Below, in pieces: positions 16,740 through 25,515 of a stretch of 64,000 bases of DNA; the first letter of the stretch is position 1, and each line of letters starts with the position of its first letter. Made by a program: the position numbers and the translations under genes. Origin of the DNA: Deinococcus aetherius. GTDB lineage: Bacteria; Deinococcota; Deinococci; Deinococcales; Deinococcaceae. Location: assembly GCF_025997855.1 (NCBI RefSeq), contig NZ_AP026560.1, positions 2,564,501-2,628,500 of the forward strand. Direction: 5' to 3'. Under the pieces are notes generated by a model, which was not told where the DNA came from, did not search any database, and saw only the letters and a list, made by a program, of their open reading frames with translations.

Positions 16740-17906
16740 ATGACCATGCCAAACCCAGAGACCCAACCTGTTGGCCCGGTGGCCCTGCTCCTCGGCGGCG
16801 GCTTCACCGCCCGCGCCCACCTGGAGGCGCTGCGCCGCCTCGGCATTCCCGTGGCGGGCGTGATCGCCTCCGCCCCCGAGCACACCGAGGACGTCGCCCG
16901 CCGCTTCGGGGTGCGCCCGTACCCGGACACCTGGACGGCCCTGCACGACCCCCGGGTCACCGTCGTCCACGACTGCGCGCCCAGCGACGTGCATGTCGAA
17001 CTCAACCTCGCCGCCCTCAAGGCGGGCAAACACGTCTTCTCGGAAAAGCCGCTGGGCGTCACCGCCGGGGAGACCCGGCGCCAGCTCGACTTCGCCCGCG
17101 CCTCGGGGCTGCGGCACGGGGTCCACTTCACCTACCGCAACTACCCGATGGTGCGCGAACTGCGGGCCCGGGTCCGGGCGGGCGAACTGGGCGAGCTGCG
17201 CTTCATCCGGGGCCACTACCTGCAGGACTGGCTGCTCTCGCCGGGCGACTACAACTGGCGCCTGGAGGCCAGCGCCGAAGAGACCCGCGCCCTGGGGGAC
17301 ATCGGCTCGCACCTGCTGGACCTCGCCCGCTTCGTGACCGGCCTGGAGCCCGCGCGGGTCCTCGCCCGGCTGGCGCAGATGCACGGGGTCCGCTACCGGC
17401 CCGGCACGCTGGGGGACGGGCCTGTCCCCTTCCCCGTGCAGGCCGAGGACCAGGCGACGCTGCTCGTCGAGTACGGCGGGGACGTGAGCGCCACCTTCGA
17501 GGTCGCACAGGTGTATGCCGGACACCGGAACGACCTGGAGATCGAGCTGATCGGCACGCGGGCCAGCGCCCGCTGGCGTCAGGAGCGCCCGGAGGAACTG
17601 TGGCTGGGCCGGGCGGGCGGGCCGGACGAGGTGGTCCACAAGACGGCCCTCCTGGTTCCGGACGCCGCCGCCCTCGCCCACTACCCCCCCGGCCACCCCG
17701 AGGGCTACCCCGACGCTCTCACCAACGGCATCCGCGCCTTCTACGCCAGCCTCGCGGGGGAGGGGGCCGAGTCCCCCACCTTCGCGGACGGCCACGCCGC
17801 CGCCCTGGCCGTCGCCGCCGCCGTGAGGAGCCACGGCGAGAGGCGCTGGGTGGACCTCGCGGAAGTCGAACCCGCCGCCCCCGCCCGACAAGGAGTGACC
17901 CCATGA
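16740..17906 (+). CDS. Gfo/Idh/MocA oxidoreductase 1
   Basis: 388 aa. An N-terminal NAD(P)-binding Rossmann domain (VALLLGGGFTARAHLEALRR) carries the hallmark SEKPLG at about residue 103. The C-terminal alpha/beta domain contains the active-site pattern GDIGSHLLDLARF, whose Asp and His correspond to the catalytic pair of inositol dehydrogenase. These enzymes oxidise or reduce sugars or cyclitols at one hydroxyl with NAD(P). It is the first gene of the unit, overlaps the next by 4 nt (ATGA), and is very similar to it through the whole length, indicating tandem duplication. A second ATG six bases later is an equally possible start. Confidence 0.87.
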   Translation: MTMPNPETQPVGPVALLLGGGFTARAHLEALRRLGIPVAGVIASAPEHTEDVARRFGVRPYPDTWTALHDPRVTVVHDCAPSDVHVELNLAALKAGKHVFSEKPLGVTAGETRRQLDFARASGLRHGVHFTYRNYPMVRELRARVRAGELGELRFIRGHYLQDWLLSPGDYNWRLEASAEETRALGDIGSHLLDLARFVTGLEPARVLARLAQMHGVRYRPGTLGDGPVPFPVQAEDQATLLVEYGGDVSATFEVAQVYAGHRNDLEIELIGTRASARWRQERPEELWLGRAGGPDEVVHKTALLVPDAAALAHYPPGHPEGYPDALTNGIRAFYASLAGEGAESPTFADGHAAALAVAAAVRSHGERRWVDLAEVEPAAPARQGVTP

Positions 17907-19039
17907 CCCAGCCCGACCCTTCCCAGCCGCGCGCCGCCGTCATCGGCATCGGCTTCATCGGCCACGCCCACATTGAGGCCCTGCGCCGCCTGAACGTGCC
18001 CATCGCGGGCGTCCTCGGCCACGAGGAGGGCTACACCCGCCGGGAGGCCGCCAAACTCGGTCTGCGCCCGTATCTCAGCCTGGACGAACTGCTCGTGGAC
18101 CCCGAGGTGACGGTGGTTCACCAGTGTGGCCCGAACGACGTTCACGCCGGGCAGAATCTGCGGGCGCTCGCCGCGGGCAAGCACGTCTTCTCGGAAAAGC
18201 CGCTGGGGGTGTCCGTCGAGGAGTGCGAGCGGCAGCTCCTGGCCGCGCGGCAGGCGGGGCGGCGGGCGGCGGTGAACTTCACCTACCGGGGCTACGCCGC
18301 CGTGCAGACCCTGCGCGAGATCGTGCGGGGCGGCGAATTGGGCGACGTGACCTACCTGCGCGGTCACTACCTGCAAGACTGGCTGCTCTACGCGACCGAC
18401 TTCAACTGGCGGGTGGGTGCCCCCGCCCGGGAGACGCGCGCCGTGTCCGACATCGGCTCGCACCTCTCGGACCTCGCCCGCTTCGTGACGGGCCGGGAGC
18501 CCGAGCGGGTGTTCGCGCGCTTCACCACCTTGCACCCGGAAAGGCGGCGTCCGGTCGGGGAGGTGCAGACCTTCGCCCAGGGGGGCGGGCAGACCGAGCC
18601 CTTCACCGTCACCACCGAGGACCAGGCGAGCCTCCTCGTCGAGTACGCGGGCGGCGTCCACGCCAACTTCGAGCTGGCGCAGGTCGCGCCCGGCCACAAG
18701 AACGACCTGGAGCTGGAGGTGCAGGGCACCCGCGGCGCGGCGGTCTGGCGCCAGGAGCGCCCCGAGGAGATCGAGATCGGCACCCGCGAGAACGTGCGGA
18801 CCGTGCGCCTCAAGGACCCGGGCAGCGCCTTCACCCACTATCCCGGCGGTCACCCGGAAGGCTACCCCGACGCGATCACCAACGTCATCCGCACCTTCTA
18901 CACGGGGCTAGGTGGGGCGGGGAGCGACCGCATCGCCACCTTCGAGGACGGCCTCGCCGCCGCCCGGTTCGTGGAGGCGGCGTTCCAGAGCCACACGGAG
19001 GGCCGCTGGGTGGACACCCGGCAGGAAGTGGCGCGGTAG
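17903..19039 (+). CDS. Gfo/Idh/MocA oxidoreductase 2
   Basis: 378 aa, a close paralogue of the preceding gene. The Rossmann start is AAVIGIGFIGHAHIEALRRL, then FSEKPLGVSVEE, HYLQDWLLYATDFNWRVGAP and the active-site pattern SDIGSHLSDLARFVTG. Two similar enzymes in tandem may form a heteromer or catalyse successive oxidation and reduction, as in pathways that pass through a 3-keto sugar. The start has AAGGAG 8 nt upstream inside the previous gene. A strong terminator follows at 19169, so these two genes form one transcription unit separate from the transporter genes. Confidence 0.88.
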   Translation: MTQPDPSQPRAAVIGIGFIGHAHIEALRRLNVPIAGVLGHEEGYTRREAAKLGLRPYLSLDELLVDPEVTVVHQCGPNDVHAGQNLRALAAGKHVFSEKPLGVSVEECERQLLAARQAGRRAAVNFTYRGYAAVQTLREIVRGGELGDVTYLRGHYLQDWLLYATDFNWRVGAPARETRAVSDIGSHLSDLARFVTGREPERVFARFTTLHPERRRPVGEVQTFAQGGGQTEPFTVTTEDQASLLVEYAGGVHANFELAQVAPGHKNDLELEVQGTRGAAVWRQERPEEIEIGTRENVRTVRLKDPGSAFTHYPGGHPEGYPDAITNVIRTFYTGLGGAGSDRIATFEDGLAAARFVEAAFQSHTEGRWVDTRQEVAR

Positions 19040-19168
19040 GGGGCGGGTTGCTCTCCAGAAGAAACCGCAGTCATGCCAGTCTTTCTCTTCTCCGGGGAGG
19101 TGCCTGGACGCCCCGCCTGGCCCCCTGACGCCGTGCCCGTTTCGCCCCGCAGTTCCTCAAATCCCTAC

Positions 19169-19206
19169 CCCCTCTGCCTCGCAACCCTGCGGATAGAGGG
19201 GTTTTC
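19169..19206 (+). terminator. Rho-independent terminator
   Basis: CCCCTCT pairs with AGAGGGG, with an inner CGCA/TGCG stem, followed by TTTTC. It ends the two-gene oxidoreductase unit. The rest of 19040-19562 holds a CCCCCA/TGGGGG hairpin near 19355 and the second 14-bp element but no supportable gene. Confidence 0.8.
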
Positions 19207-19411
19207 GTTGTTGTAGACGTTCTTTTCCCCTTTGAGACATCCGCGCCCGTTTCTTGGCTTGCCACGGAGGGGCACGGGTGTCTCTCGCATGAACCAGTGT
19301 TCCCGCTCGTTTGGAGCCGCCACAGGGGAGCCCAGCGACACCCCCCTACCTTCCCCCCAAACCTGGGGGTCTCCCTACCCCCCAAATCGCGTGTGCGGTT
19401 TTCCCCAAATC

Positions 19412-19425
19412 CTCGGGATGTGCGG
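19412..19425 (+). promoter_or_regulatory. Shared 14-bp element, copy 2 (CTCGGGATGTGCGG)
   Basis: Identical to 16655-16668 and lying 5' of the isomerase-transporter unit. Downstream GGGGTTCCCACTAGCCT could contain the -10 region. The coincidence of a perfect 14-mer before both units of one pathway points to co-regulation. Confidence 0.5.
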
Positions 19426-19562
19426 AAAAGGGGTTCCCACTAGCCTCATGTCACACCGAAGGACCCCTTCCGAAGCCAGACGCGAGTTCTGCACCGCGTG
19501 TGGACCGACCCGCCGCACGTTTCCGGCGCCGCACCCTCGCGGCCCTCATCAGGAGGACAGGC

Positions 19563-20396
19563 ATGAAATTCGGCTATCAGACCAACACCTGGGGAGGCGT
19601 CGTCGGACACCCGGCGGGCGTCACGAGCATCAAGGACCTCTTCTACCTCACCCCCGGCTCGGACGAGGAGGCCCTGCGCGACATCGCCTCGGCGGGCTTC
19701 ACGGGCGTCGAACTCTTCGACGGCAACCTCGTGGCCTACCGGGGGCGCGAGGACGAGTTCCGGGCCTTCCTCCGGGCCGGGAACCTCAGCCTGATCGCCG
19801 TGTATTCCGGCGCGAACTTCATCTACGACGACGTGCTGGAGGACGAGTTCTGGCGCATCGAGGAGGCCGCGAAGATCGGGGAGACCTTCGGCGCCGAGTT
19901 CCTGGTGCTGGGGGGCGGGGCCAAGCGGCACGGTGGCCCGCGCGAGGAGGATTACACCAAACTCGCGCAGAACCTCGACCGAGCGGCGGAACTGGCCCAG
20001 CGGTACGGCCTGACCGCCCTGTACCACCCGCACCTCGGCACCATCGTGGAGGGCCCCGAGGCGCTGGAAAAGGTCATGTCCCAGAGCCGCATCGGCCTGT
20101 GCCCGGACACCGCGCACCTCGCGGCGGGGGGGAACGACGTGCCCGCCCTCATCCGCAAGTACGCCCCCCGCATCCCCTACATCCACCTCAAAGGTCTTCA
20201 GCGCGAGCCCCTGAACTTCCTGCCGCTGGACGAGGACCCCGAGATGACCGCGATCTGGGAGGCCGTGGAGGAGATCGGCTTCGACGGCTGGGTGACGGTC
20301 GAACTCGACGCCCACCCGGACCCCAAGGCCGCCGCCGCCCGCAGCCTCCGGTGGCTTCAGGCGCGCCAGGCCGCCCAGCCCACCCCCGCCGACTGA
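19563..20396 (+). CDS. Sugar phosphate isomerase/epimerase-type TIM barrel (IolE/IolI-like)
   Basis: 277 aa AP-endonuclease-2 type TIM barrel. Metal-ligand and active-site segments are visible: GVELFDGN, LYHPHLGTIVEGPEA, LCPDTAHLAAGG, IPYIHLKGL and WVTVELDAH. Relatives isomerise or dehydrate keto-sugars and cyclitols (inosose dehydratase, 3-keto-glycoside eliminases or hydratases). GGAGGACAGGC precedes the ATG. It starts the second transcription unit, 38 nt before the sugar-binding protein. With three Gfo/Idh/MocA enzymes nearby it should handle a keto-sugar intermediate; the exact reaction is not determinable. Confidence 0.85.
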   Translation: MKFGYQTNTWGGVVGHPAGVTSIKDLFYLTPGSDEEALRDIASAGFTGVELFDGNLVAYRGREDEFRAFLRAGNLSLIAVYSGANFIYDDVLEDEFWRIEEAAKIGETFGAEFLVLGGGAKRHGGPREEDYTKLAQNLDRAAELAQRYGLTALYHPHLGTIVEGPEALEKVMSQSRIGLCPDTAHLAAGGNDVPALIRKYAPRIPYIHLKGLQREPLNFLPLDEDPEMTAIWEAVEEIGFDGWVTVELDAHPDPKAAAARSLRWLQARQAAQPTPAD

Positions 20397-20434
20397 CCCG
20401 ACTCCCCAGCCCCAGTGTTCCTGAAAGGACAGCC

Positions 20435-21544
20435 ATGAAGCACACGACCAAGATCGCCCTCGCCGCCACCGCCCTGGTCTCCGTCGCCCTCGCGCAGGGC
20501 GTGAACTCTCAGGCCGCCCTCAAGCAGCTCACGAGCAAGGTCTTTTCCAAAGGCCCGAACGGCGAGACCGCCTCGTCTGCCTCGCAGGTGAAGCTCACGC
20601 CCGCCGAGATCGCCAAGGTCAAGGGGATGAACGCGACCGCCGCCATCGTGCTGCACTACGGGGGCAACGACTGGAGCAACGCGCAGGTGGACGGGCTGAA
20701 GGCGCAGTTCGCCAAACTCGGCATCCGGGTCGTGGCGGTGACCGACGCGAACTTCAAGCCCGAGAAGCAGGTGTCCGACCTGGAGACGGTGCTGGCCCGC
20801 AAGCCCGACATCATCGTGTCTATCCCGACTGACCCGGTGGCGACGGCGAGCGCTTACCGGAACGCGGCCAAACAGGGCGTGAAGCTGGTGTTCATGGACA
20901 ACGTGCCCAGCGGCATGAAGGCGGGCAAGGACTACGTGAGCGTGGTGTCCTCCGACAACTACGGCAACGGCGTGGCCTCGGCGCACCTGCTCGCCCAGCA
21001 ACTGAAGGGCAAGGGCAACATCGGCATCATCTACCACGCGGCGGACTTCTTCGTGACCAAGCAGCGCTACGACGCCTTCAAGTCCACCATTAAGCAGTAT
21101 CCCGGCATCAAGGTCGTGGCCGAGCAGGGCATCGGCGGCCCCGACTTCGCGGGTGACGCCGAGAAGGTGGCAAACGCGATGCTGACCCGCTACCCCAACC
21201 TCAACGCGATCTGGGCCGTGTGGGACGTGCCCGCCGAGGGCGTGCTCAGCGCGGCGCGCACCGCCGGGCGCAAGGACCTGATCGTGGCGACGATGGACCT
21301 GGGCAAAAACGTCGCCCTGGACATGGGCCGCAAGAACGGCATCGTCAAGGGCCTCGGCGCCCAGCGCCCCTACGACGCGGGCGTGACGGAGGCCAATCTC
21401 GCCGCCTACGGCCTGCTGGGCAAGAAGGCGCCCGCCTACGTGGCCCTGAACGCCCTGCCCGTCACGCGCGACAACCTGGCCTCCGCCTGGAAGCAGGTCT
21501 ACAACCAGACGCTCCCCAGCGAGATTCAGTCGGAACTGAAGTAA
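20435..21544 (+). CDS. Periplasmic sugar-binding protein (RbsB/XylF class)
   Basis: 369 aa with a signal peptide (TKIALAATALVSVALAQG) and a type I periplasmic binding fold: LHYGGNDWSNAQVDGLKAQF, PDIIVSIPTDPVATASAYRN, GIIYHAADFFVTKQRYDAF and NLNAIWAVWDVPAEG. This class feeds CUT2 transporters that import pentoses, inositol or similar monosaccharides unphosphorylated. The matching ATPase and permease are encoded at 22940 and 24483, separated by an oxidoreductase gene. GAAAGGACAG upstream supports the start. A stable hairpin after the stop may keep this mRNA segment more abundant than downstream genes. Confidence 0.9.
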   Translation: MKHTTKIALAATALVSVALAQGVNSQAALKQLTSKVFSKGPNGETASSASQVKLTPAEIAKVKGMNATAAIVLHYGGNDWSNAQVDGLKAQFAKLGIRVVAVTDANFKPEKQVSDLETVLARKPDIIVSIPTDPVATASAYRNAAKQGVKLVFMDNVPSGMKAGKDYVSVVSSDNYGNGVASAHLLAQQLKGKGNIGIIYHAADFFVTKQRYDAFKSTIKQYPGIKVVAEQGIGGPDFAGDAEKVANAMLTRYPNLNAIWAVWDVPAEGVLSAARTAGRKDLIVATMDLGKNVALDMGRKNGIVKGLGAQRPYDAGVTEANLAAYGLLGKKAPAYVALNALPVTRDNLASAWKQVYNQTLPSEIQSELK

Positions 21545-21597
21545 GGCGGGAAGGGGTGTGGGGCGGCTGGGTTGCCCGGTGGCCCCCTCACCCCCGG

Positions 21598-21622
21598 CCC
21601 CTCTCCCGCAGGGGGAGAGGGG
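21598..21622. repeat. Intergenic GC palindrome (CCCCTCTCCC hairpin)
   Basis: A 10-bp perfect stem with a 5-nt loop, no T-run, between the binding-protein gene and the third oxidoreductase gene. It resembles the REP-like CCCCTCTCCC/GGGAGAGGGG elements common in many bacterial genomes and could stabilise the upstream mRNA. Confidence 0.5.
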
Positions 21623-21683
21623 AGCAGGAAAGCATTCGCTGACGCCTCTTCTTTTCCCATAACACCGAAAGGCAGGCACCACC

Positions 21684-22874
21684 ATGACCACCTCCAGCAT
21701 TCCCCAGATCAACGTCGGCCTGATCGGCGGCGGCTTCATGGGCAAGGCCCACTCGCTCGCGTACGCCGCCATGCCTATGTTCTTCTGGCCCGCGCCCGCC
21801 ATCCCGGTTCGCCACACCATCGCCGAGGTGAACGAGGGCCTGGCGCGCACCGCCGCCGAGCGCTTCGGCTTCCAGAACTCGACCGGGGACTGGCGCCGGG
21901 TGATCGAGGACCCGAACATCCACGTCGTGGACATCGCCACGCCCAACAACTCGCACGCGGAAATCGCCATCGCCGCCGCGCAGGCCGGGAAGCACATCCT
22001 CTGCGAGAAGCCGCTGGCGCCCACCGTCGCCGAGGCGAAGGCGATGCTGGGCGCCGTGAGGCGGGCGGGCGTCGTTCACATGGTCGCCTTCAACTACCGC
22101 CGCACCCCGGCGGTGGCGCTGGCGCGGAAGTACATCGAGGAGGGCCGCATCGGGCGCGTCCTCAGCTTCCGGGGCACCTACCTGCAGGACTGGTCGGCGG
22201 ACCCCAGCGGGCCGCTCTCGTGGCGCTTCCAGAAGGACATCGCGGGCTCGGGCACCCTCGGGGACATCGGCACGCACGTCGTGGACCTCGCGCGCTACCT
22301 CGTGGGCGAGATCAGCGCCGTGAACGCCATGATGCACACCTACATCCACGAGCGTCCGCTGCAATCGGGCGGGGCGGACAAGCTGGGCGCGTCCGACAAG
22401 AACGCTTCCGGTCCTAAGGGCAAGGTGGACGTGGACGACGAGGTGCTGACGCTGCTGCGCTTCGAGAACGGCGCCGTGGGCTCGCTGGAGGCCACCCGCA
22501 ACGCCTGGGGGCGCAACAACTACATCACCTTCGAGATTCACGGCACGGAAGGCACCATCTTCTTCAACTACGAGCGCCGCGACGAACTCCAGGTGTTCTT
22601 CAACTCCGACCCCGCCGACGCCCGCGGCCTGCGGACCGTGTACACCGGCCCGGCGCACCCCTACGGCGAGGGGCTGTGGCCCATCCCCGCGCTCGGCATC
22701 GGCTACGGCGAGACGAAGATCATCGAGGCGTACGACTTCTTCCGGGCGGTCACCGAGGGCACCGCGGTCCGCCCCAACTTCGAGGACGGCTACAAGACCG
22801 AGCTGATCGCGGACGCCATTGTGCGCTCGGCCCAGCAGCGCCGTGAGGTCGAGGTCGAGCCGGTCACGGTCTGA
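21684..22874 (+). CDS. Gfo/Idh/MocA oxidoreductase 3
   Basis: 396 aa, a more distant member than the two upstream copies. Rossmann motif VGLIGGGFMGKAHSLAYAAM, CEKPLAPTVAEAKAML, HMVAFNYRRTPAVALARKYI, then FQKDIAGSGTLGDIGTHVVD with the catalytic Asp/His. The long AHSLAYAAM start and WSADPSGPLSWRF segment are typical of the inositol/glucose-dehydrogenase-like subgroup. It sits inside the transporter operon. The gene order suggests it oxidises the imported sugar while the paired upstream enzymes act on a later intermediate. That order is inference. Confidence 0.87.
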   Translation: MTTSSIPQINVGLIGGGFMGKAHSLAYAAMPMFFWPAPAIPVRHTIAEVNEGLARTAAERFGFQNSTGDWRRVIEDPNIHVVDIATPNNSHAEIAIAAAQAGKHILCEKPLAPTVAEAKAMLGAVRRAGVVHMVAFNYRRTPAVALARKYIEEGRIGRVLSFRGTYLQDWSADPSGPLSWRFQKDIAGSGTLGDIGTHVVDLARYLVGEISAVNAMMHTYIHERPLQSGGADKLGASDKNASGPKGKVDVDDEVLTLLRFENGAVGSLEATRNAWGRNNYITFEIHGTEGTIFFNYERRDELQVFFNSDPADARGLRTVYTGPAHPYGEGLWPIPALGIGYGETKIIEAYDFFRAVTEGTAVRPNFEDGYKTELIADAIVRSAQQRREVEVEPVTV

Positions 22875-22889
22875 GGAATGGAGATTCGG

Positions 22890-22916
22890 GGACGGGCCGG
22901 ACGCTTAGGCCCGTCC
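22890..22916 (+). promoter_or_regulatory. Intercistronic hairpin before the ABC ATPase gene
   Basis: GGACGGGCC and GGCCCGTCC form a 9-bp stem. No T-run follows; instead a full-length Shine-Dalgarno (AAGGAGGTGA) begins about 11 nt later. It is more likely an mRNA-processing or stabilising structure than a terminator. Confidence 0.45.
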
Positions 22917-22939
22917 TCCCACCGAAAGGAGGTGACGAC

Positions 22940-24505
22940 ATGACCACGGCAACGACCACGACGCCCACGGGGACCCTCACCGCCCCCCTGCCCGTCCTCC
23001 TGCGCAACATCAACAAGGGCTTCAACGGGGTGCGCGTGCTGGAGGGCGTGGACTTCGAGCTGCGCGCCGGGGAGGTCCACGCCCTGATGGGCGGCAACGG
23101 GGCGGGCAAGTCCACCCTGATGAAGATTCTCCAGGGCGTCTACCAGCCCGACGGCGGCGAGATTCTCGTGAACGGCCAGCCCGTCCACCTGAACACGCCC
23201 TCGGAGGCCGAGCGGCACGGCATCGCCATGATCTTTCAGGAGTTCAGCCTGGTCCCGACGCTCACGGCGGCGCAGAACATCTTCCTGAACCGCGAGCCTA
23301 GAGGAGCGTTCGGGGCGATCAGCGACCGCAAGGCCGTGCGCCGCTCGCGCGAGATCTTCCGCGAGATGGGCGTGAACATCGACCCCACGCGCCCGGTGCA
23401 GGACCTCTCGACGGGCGAGTGGCAGCTCACCGAGATCGCCAAGGCGCTGTCGAAAAACGCCCGCGTGCTGATCATGGACGAGCCCACCGCCGCCCTCTCG
23501 GCGACCGAGGTGACGACCCTCTTCGGGCTGGTCGAGGGGCTCAAGGCGCGCGGCATCGCCATCGTCTACATCACGCACCGCATGGAGGAGGTCTTCCAGG
23601 TCGCCGACCGCGTGACGGTGATGCGCGATGGGAAGGCGGTCCTCAGCGAGCCCACGAAGAGCCTGCGGATCGAGGACGTGATCGAGAACATCGTGGGCCG
23701 CCGCATGGAGGGCGCCTTGGAGTGGAAGCCCCGGAAGGTGAACCGCTCCGCCGCGCCGCTGCTCGAAGTCCAGAACCTCAGCGCCCCGCCCGCCGTGCAG
23801 GACGTGTCCTTCACCGTCTACCCCGGCGAAATCGTGGGCCTGGCGGGCCTGATGGGTTCCGGGCGCACCGAACTGGCCGAGACGCTCTTCGGGGTGCGGC
23901 GGGCGACCGGGGGCACCGTCCGCCTGAACGGCAGGGAGGTCAGCAACCGCCGCCCCGATCAGGCCATCGCGCACGGCTTCGCGCTCGTGCCGGAGGACCG
24001 CCGGGTGCAGGGCCTGGTGCTCGACCACTCCGTGTACGCCAACCTGCTCCTCCCGCAACTGGGGCGCTTCGAGTCGCGCGGGGTGATGCAGGACCGCTCC
24101 GGCAGGGACTACGCCCGTGAGCTGATCGGGCAACTGCGCATCAAGACCGACGGCCCCGACAAGCAGACCCGGCTCCTCTCGGGCGGCAACCAGCAGAAGA
24201 TCGTGCTCGCCAAGTGGCTCGGGAACGATCCCCAGGTGCTCATCCTCGACGAGCCGACGGCGGGCGTGGATATCGGCTCCAAGGCCGAGATCATCGCCCT
24301 GATCCGCGACCTGGCGGACCTGGGCAAGGCGGTCCTGATCATCTCGTCGGAATTCCAGGAACTGCTCGCCGCCTCGGACCGCGTGCTGCTGGTGCAGGGC
24401 GGGCGCGTCACCGGGAACCTGATGCGCGAAACCATCGCGCGGGAAGAAGACCTGCACCACGCCCTGCAAGGAGGCACCCCCCATGACCCAGTCCACCCTG
24501 CCTAG
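22940..24505 (+). CDS. Sugar ABC transporter ATPase (RbsA/MglA type, two ABC domains)
   Basis: 521 aa. The first ABC domain has Walker A GGNGAGKST (about residue 54), signature LSTGEWQLTEIAKAL and Walker B VLIMDEPTAAL. The second has the degenerate Walker A GLMGSGRTEL usual in this family, signature LSGGNQQKIVLAKWL and VLILDEPTAGVDIGSK. It energises CUT2 uptake with the binding protein at 20435 and the permease at 24483. The ribosome site AAGGAGGTGA is a perfect anti-16S match, suggesting strong translation. The end overlaps the permease start by 23 nt. Confidence 0.94.
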   Translation: MTTATTTTPTGTLTAPLPVLLRNINKGFNGVRVLEGVDFELRAGEVHALMGGNGAGKSTLMKILQGVYQPDGGEILVNGQPVHLNTPSEAERHGIAMIFQEFSLVPTLTAAQNIFLNREPRGAFGAISDRKAVRRSREIFREMGVNIDPTRPVQDLSTGEWQLTEIAKALSKNARVLIMDEPTAALSATEVTTLFGLVEGLKARGIAIVYITHRMEEVFQVADRVTVMRDGKAVLSEPTKSLRIEDVIENIVGRRMEGALEWKPRKVNRSAAPLLEVQNLSAPPAVQDVSFTVYPGEIVGLAGLMGSGRTELAETLFGVRRATGGTVRLNGREVSNRRPDQAIAHGFALVPEDRRVQGLVLDHSVYANLLLPQLGRFESRGVMQDRSGRDYARELIGQLRIKTDGPDKQTRLLSGGNQQKIVLAKWLGNDPQVLILDEPTAGVDIGSKAEIIALIRDLADLGKAVLIISSEFQELLAASDRVLLVQGGRVTGNLMRETIAREEDLHHALQGGTPHDPVHPA

Positions 24506-25448
24506 CGCCTCACGCACCCGGCCGTCCTTGCTCGCCAACTGGCGCTCCTACGTCGTCTATGTAGGTTTTGCGCTCGTGTTCATCTTCTTCTCGATCTTCC
24601 TACGCGACGCGGGCTTTCTCTCCAGCACCAACCTCCTGAACATCGTTCGGCAGACGGCGACGATTTCGGTGATGGCGGTGGCGATGACCTTCGTGATCGC
24701 CTCGGGCGAGATCGACCTGTCGGTGGGCAGTGTGGCGGGCCTCTCGTCGGTGCTGGCCGCGCTCGCCATTCCGCACTTTGGGCCGGTCGGGGGCGCCGCC
24801 GCTGGCCTGCTGGGCGGCGCGCTCGTCGGGCTGATCAACGGCTCGCTGGTGACCGGGCTGGGCATCCCCTCCTTCCTCGTGACGCTCGGCATGTTGGGCA
24901 TCGCCAACGGCGTCGCGCAGTGGATCACGGCGACCGCCCCGGTGCCGATCCTGAACGACGCCTTCAACAACTTCTTCGGCTCGGGCGACCTCGGCCCCAT
25001 CCCGTCCCTCTTCGTCTGGACGCTGCTGGCGCTCGCCGTCGGGCACTTCATCCTGCGGCGCACCGCCTTCGGCCGCTCCGTCCTCGCCGTGGGCGGCAAC
25101 GCGACCGCCGCGCGCTACAGCGGGATCAACGTGGCGAAGACGAAGTTCATGGTGCTGCTGGCCTCGGGCACGGTGGCGGGGCTCGCCGGGATGCTCTACG
25201 CCGGTCGCCTCAACTCGGGCCGCTTCCAGTGGGGGCAGGGGGACGAACTCTCGGTCATCGCGGCCGTCATCCTGGGCGGCACGCCGCTGCTGGGCGGGGC
25301 GGGCACGGTGTTCGGCGCGGTGCTGGGGGCGCTGATGATCGGCCTGATCAACAACGGCCTGATCCTGATGGGGCTGGAGTACAGCCAGCAACTGATCATC
25401 CGCGGCGCGATCATCATCCTGGCCGTGGCGCTCGCCCGCCGGAAGTGA
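24483..25448 (+). CDS. Sugar ABC transporter permease (RbsC type)
   Basis: 321 aa integral membrane protein with about nine hydrophobic segments. Family motifs include VIASGEIDLSVGSVAGLSS, the cytoplasmic GGNATAARYSGINV loop that contacts the ATPase, and GGAGTVFGAVLGALMIGLIN near the end. AAGGAGG precedes the ATG inside the ATPase gene. It completes the CUT2 transporter. A small monooxygenase-like gene follows after 67 nt. Confidence 0.93.
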   Translation: MTQSTLPSASRTRPSLLANWRSYVVYVGFALVFIFFSIFLRDAGFLSSTNLLNIVRQTATISVMAVAMTFVIASGEIDLSVGSVAGLSSVLAALAIPHFGPVGGAAAGLLGGALVGLINGSLVTGLGIPSFLVTLGMLGIANGVAQWITATAPVPILNDAFNNFFGSGDLGPIPSLFVWTLLALAVGHFILRRTAFGRSVLAVGGNATAARYSGINVAKTKFMVLLASGTVAGLAGMLYAGRLNSGRFQWGQGDELSVIAAVILGGTPLLGGAGTVFGAVLGALMIGLINNGLILMGLEYSQQLIIRGAIIILAVALARRK

Positions 25449-25515
25449 AGAACGCAAATCCTGCTAGCCGTCGGGGGGTTCCGGGCGGCTGGCTCTCTTG
25501 CACAAGGAGAACGCC

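Noticed and set aside
14204..17131. Very long minus-strand open frame (975 codons) overlapping the ATPase-LuxR gene
   Set aside because: It is the high-GC shadow of the LuxR gene in another frame, rich in Ala/Arg/Gly/Pro without domains. The 763-aa frame has Walker and LuxR motifs.
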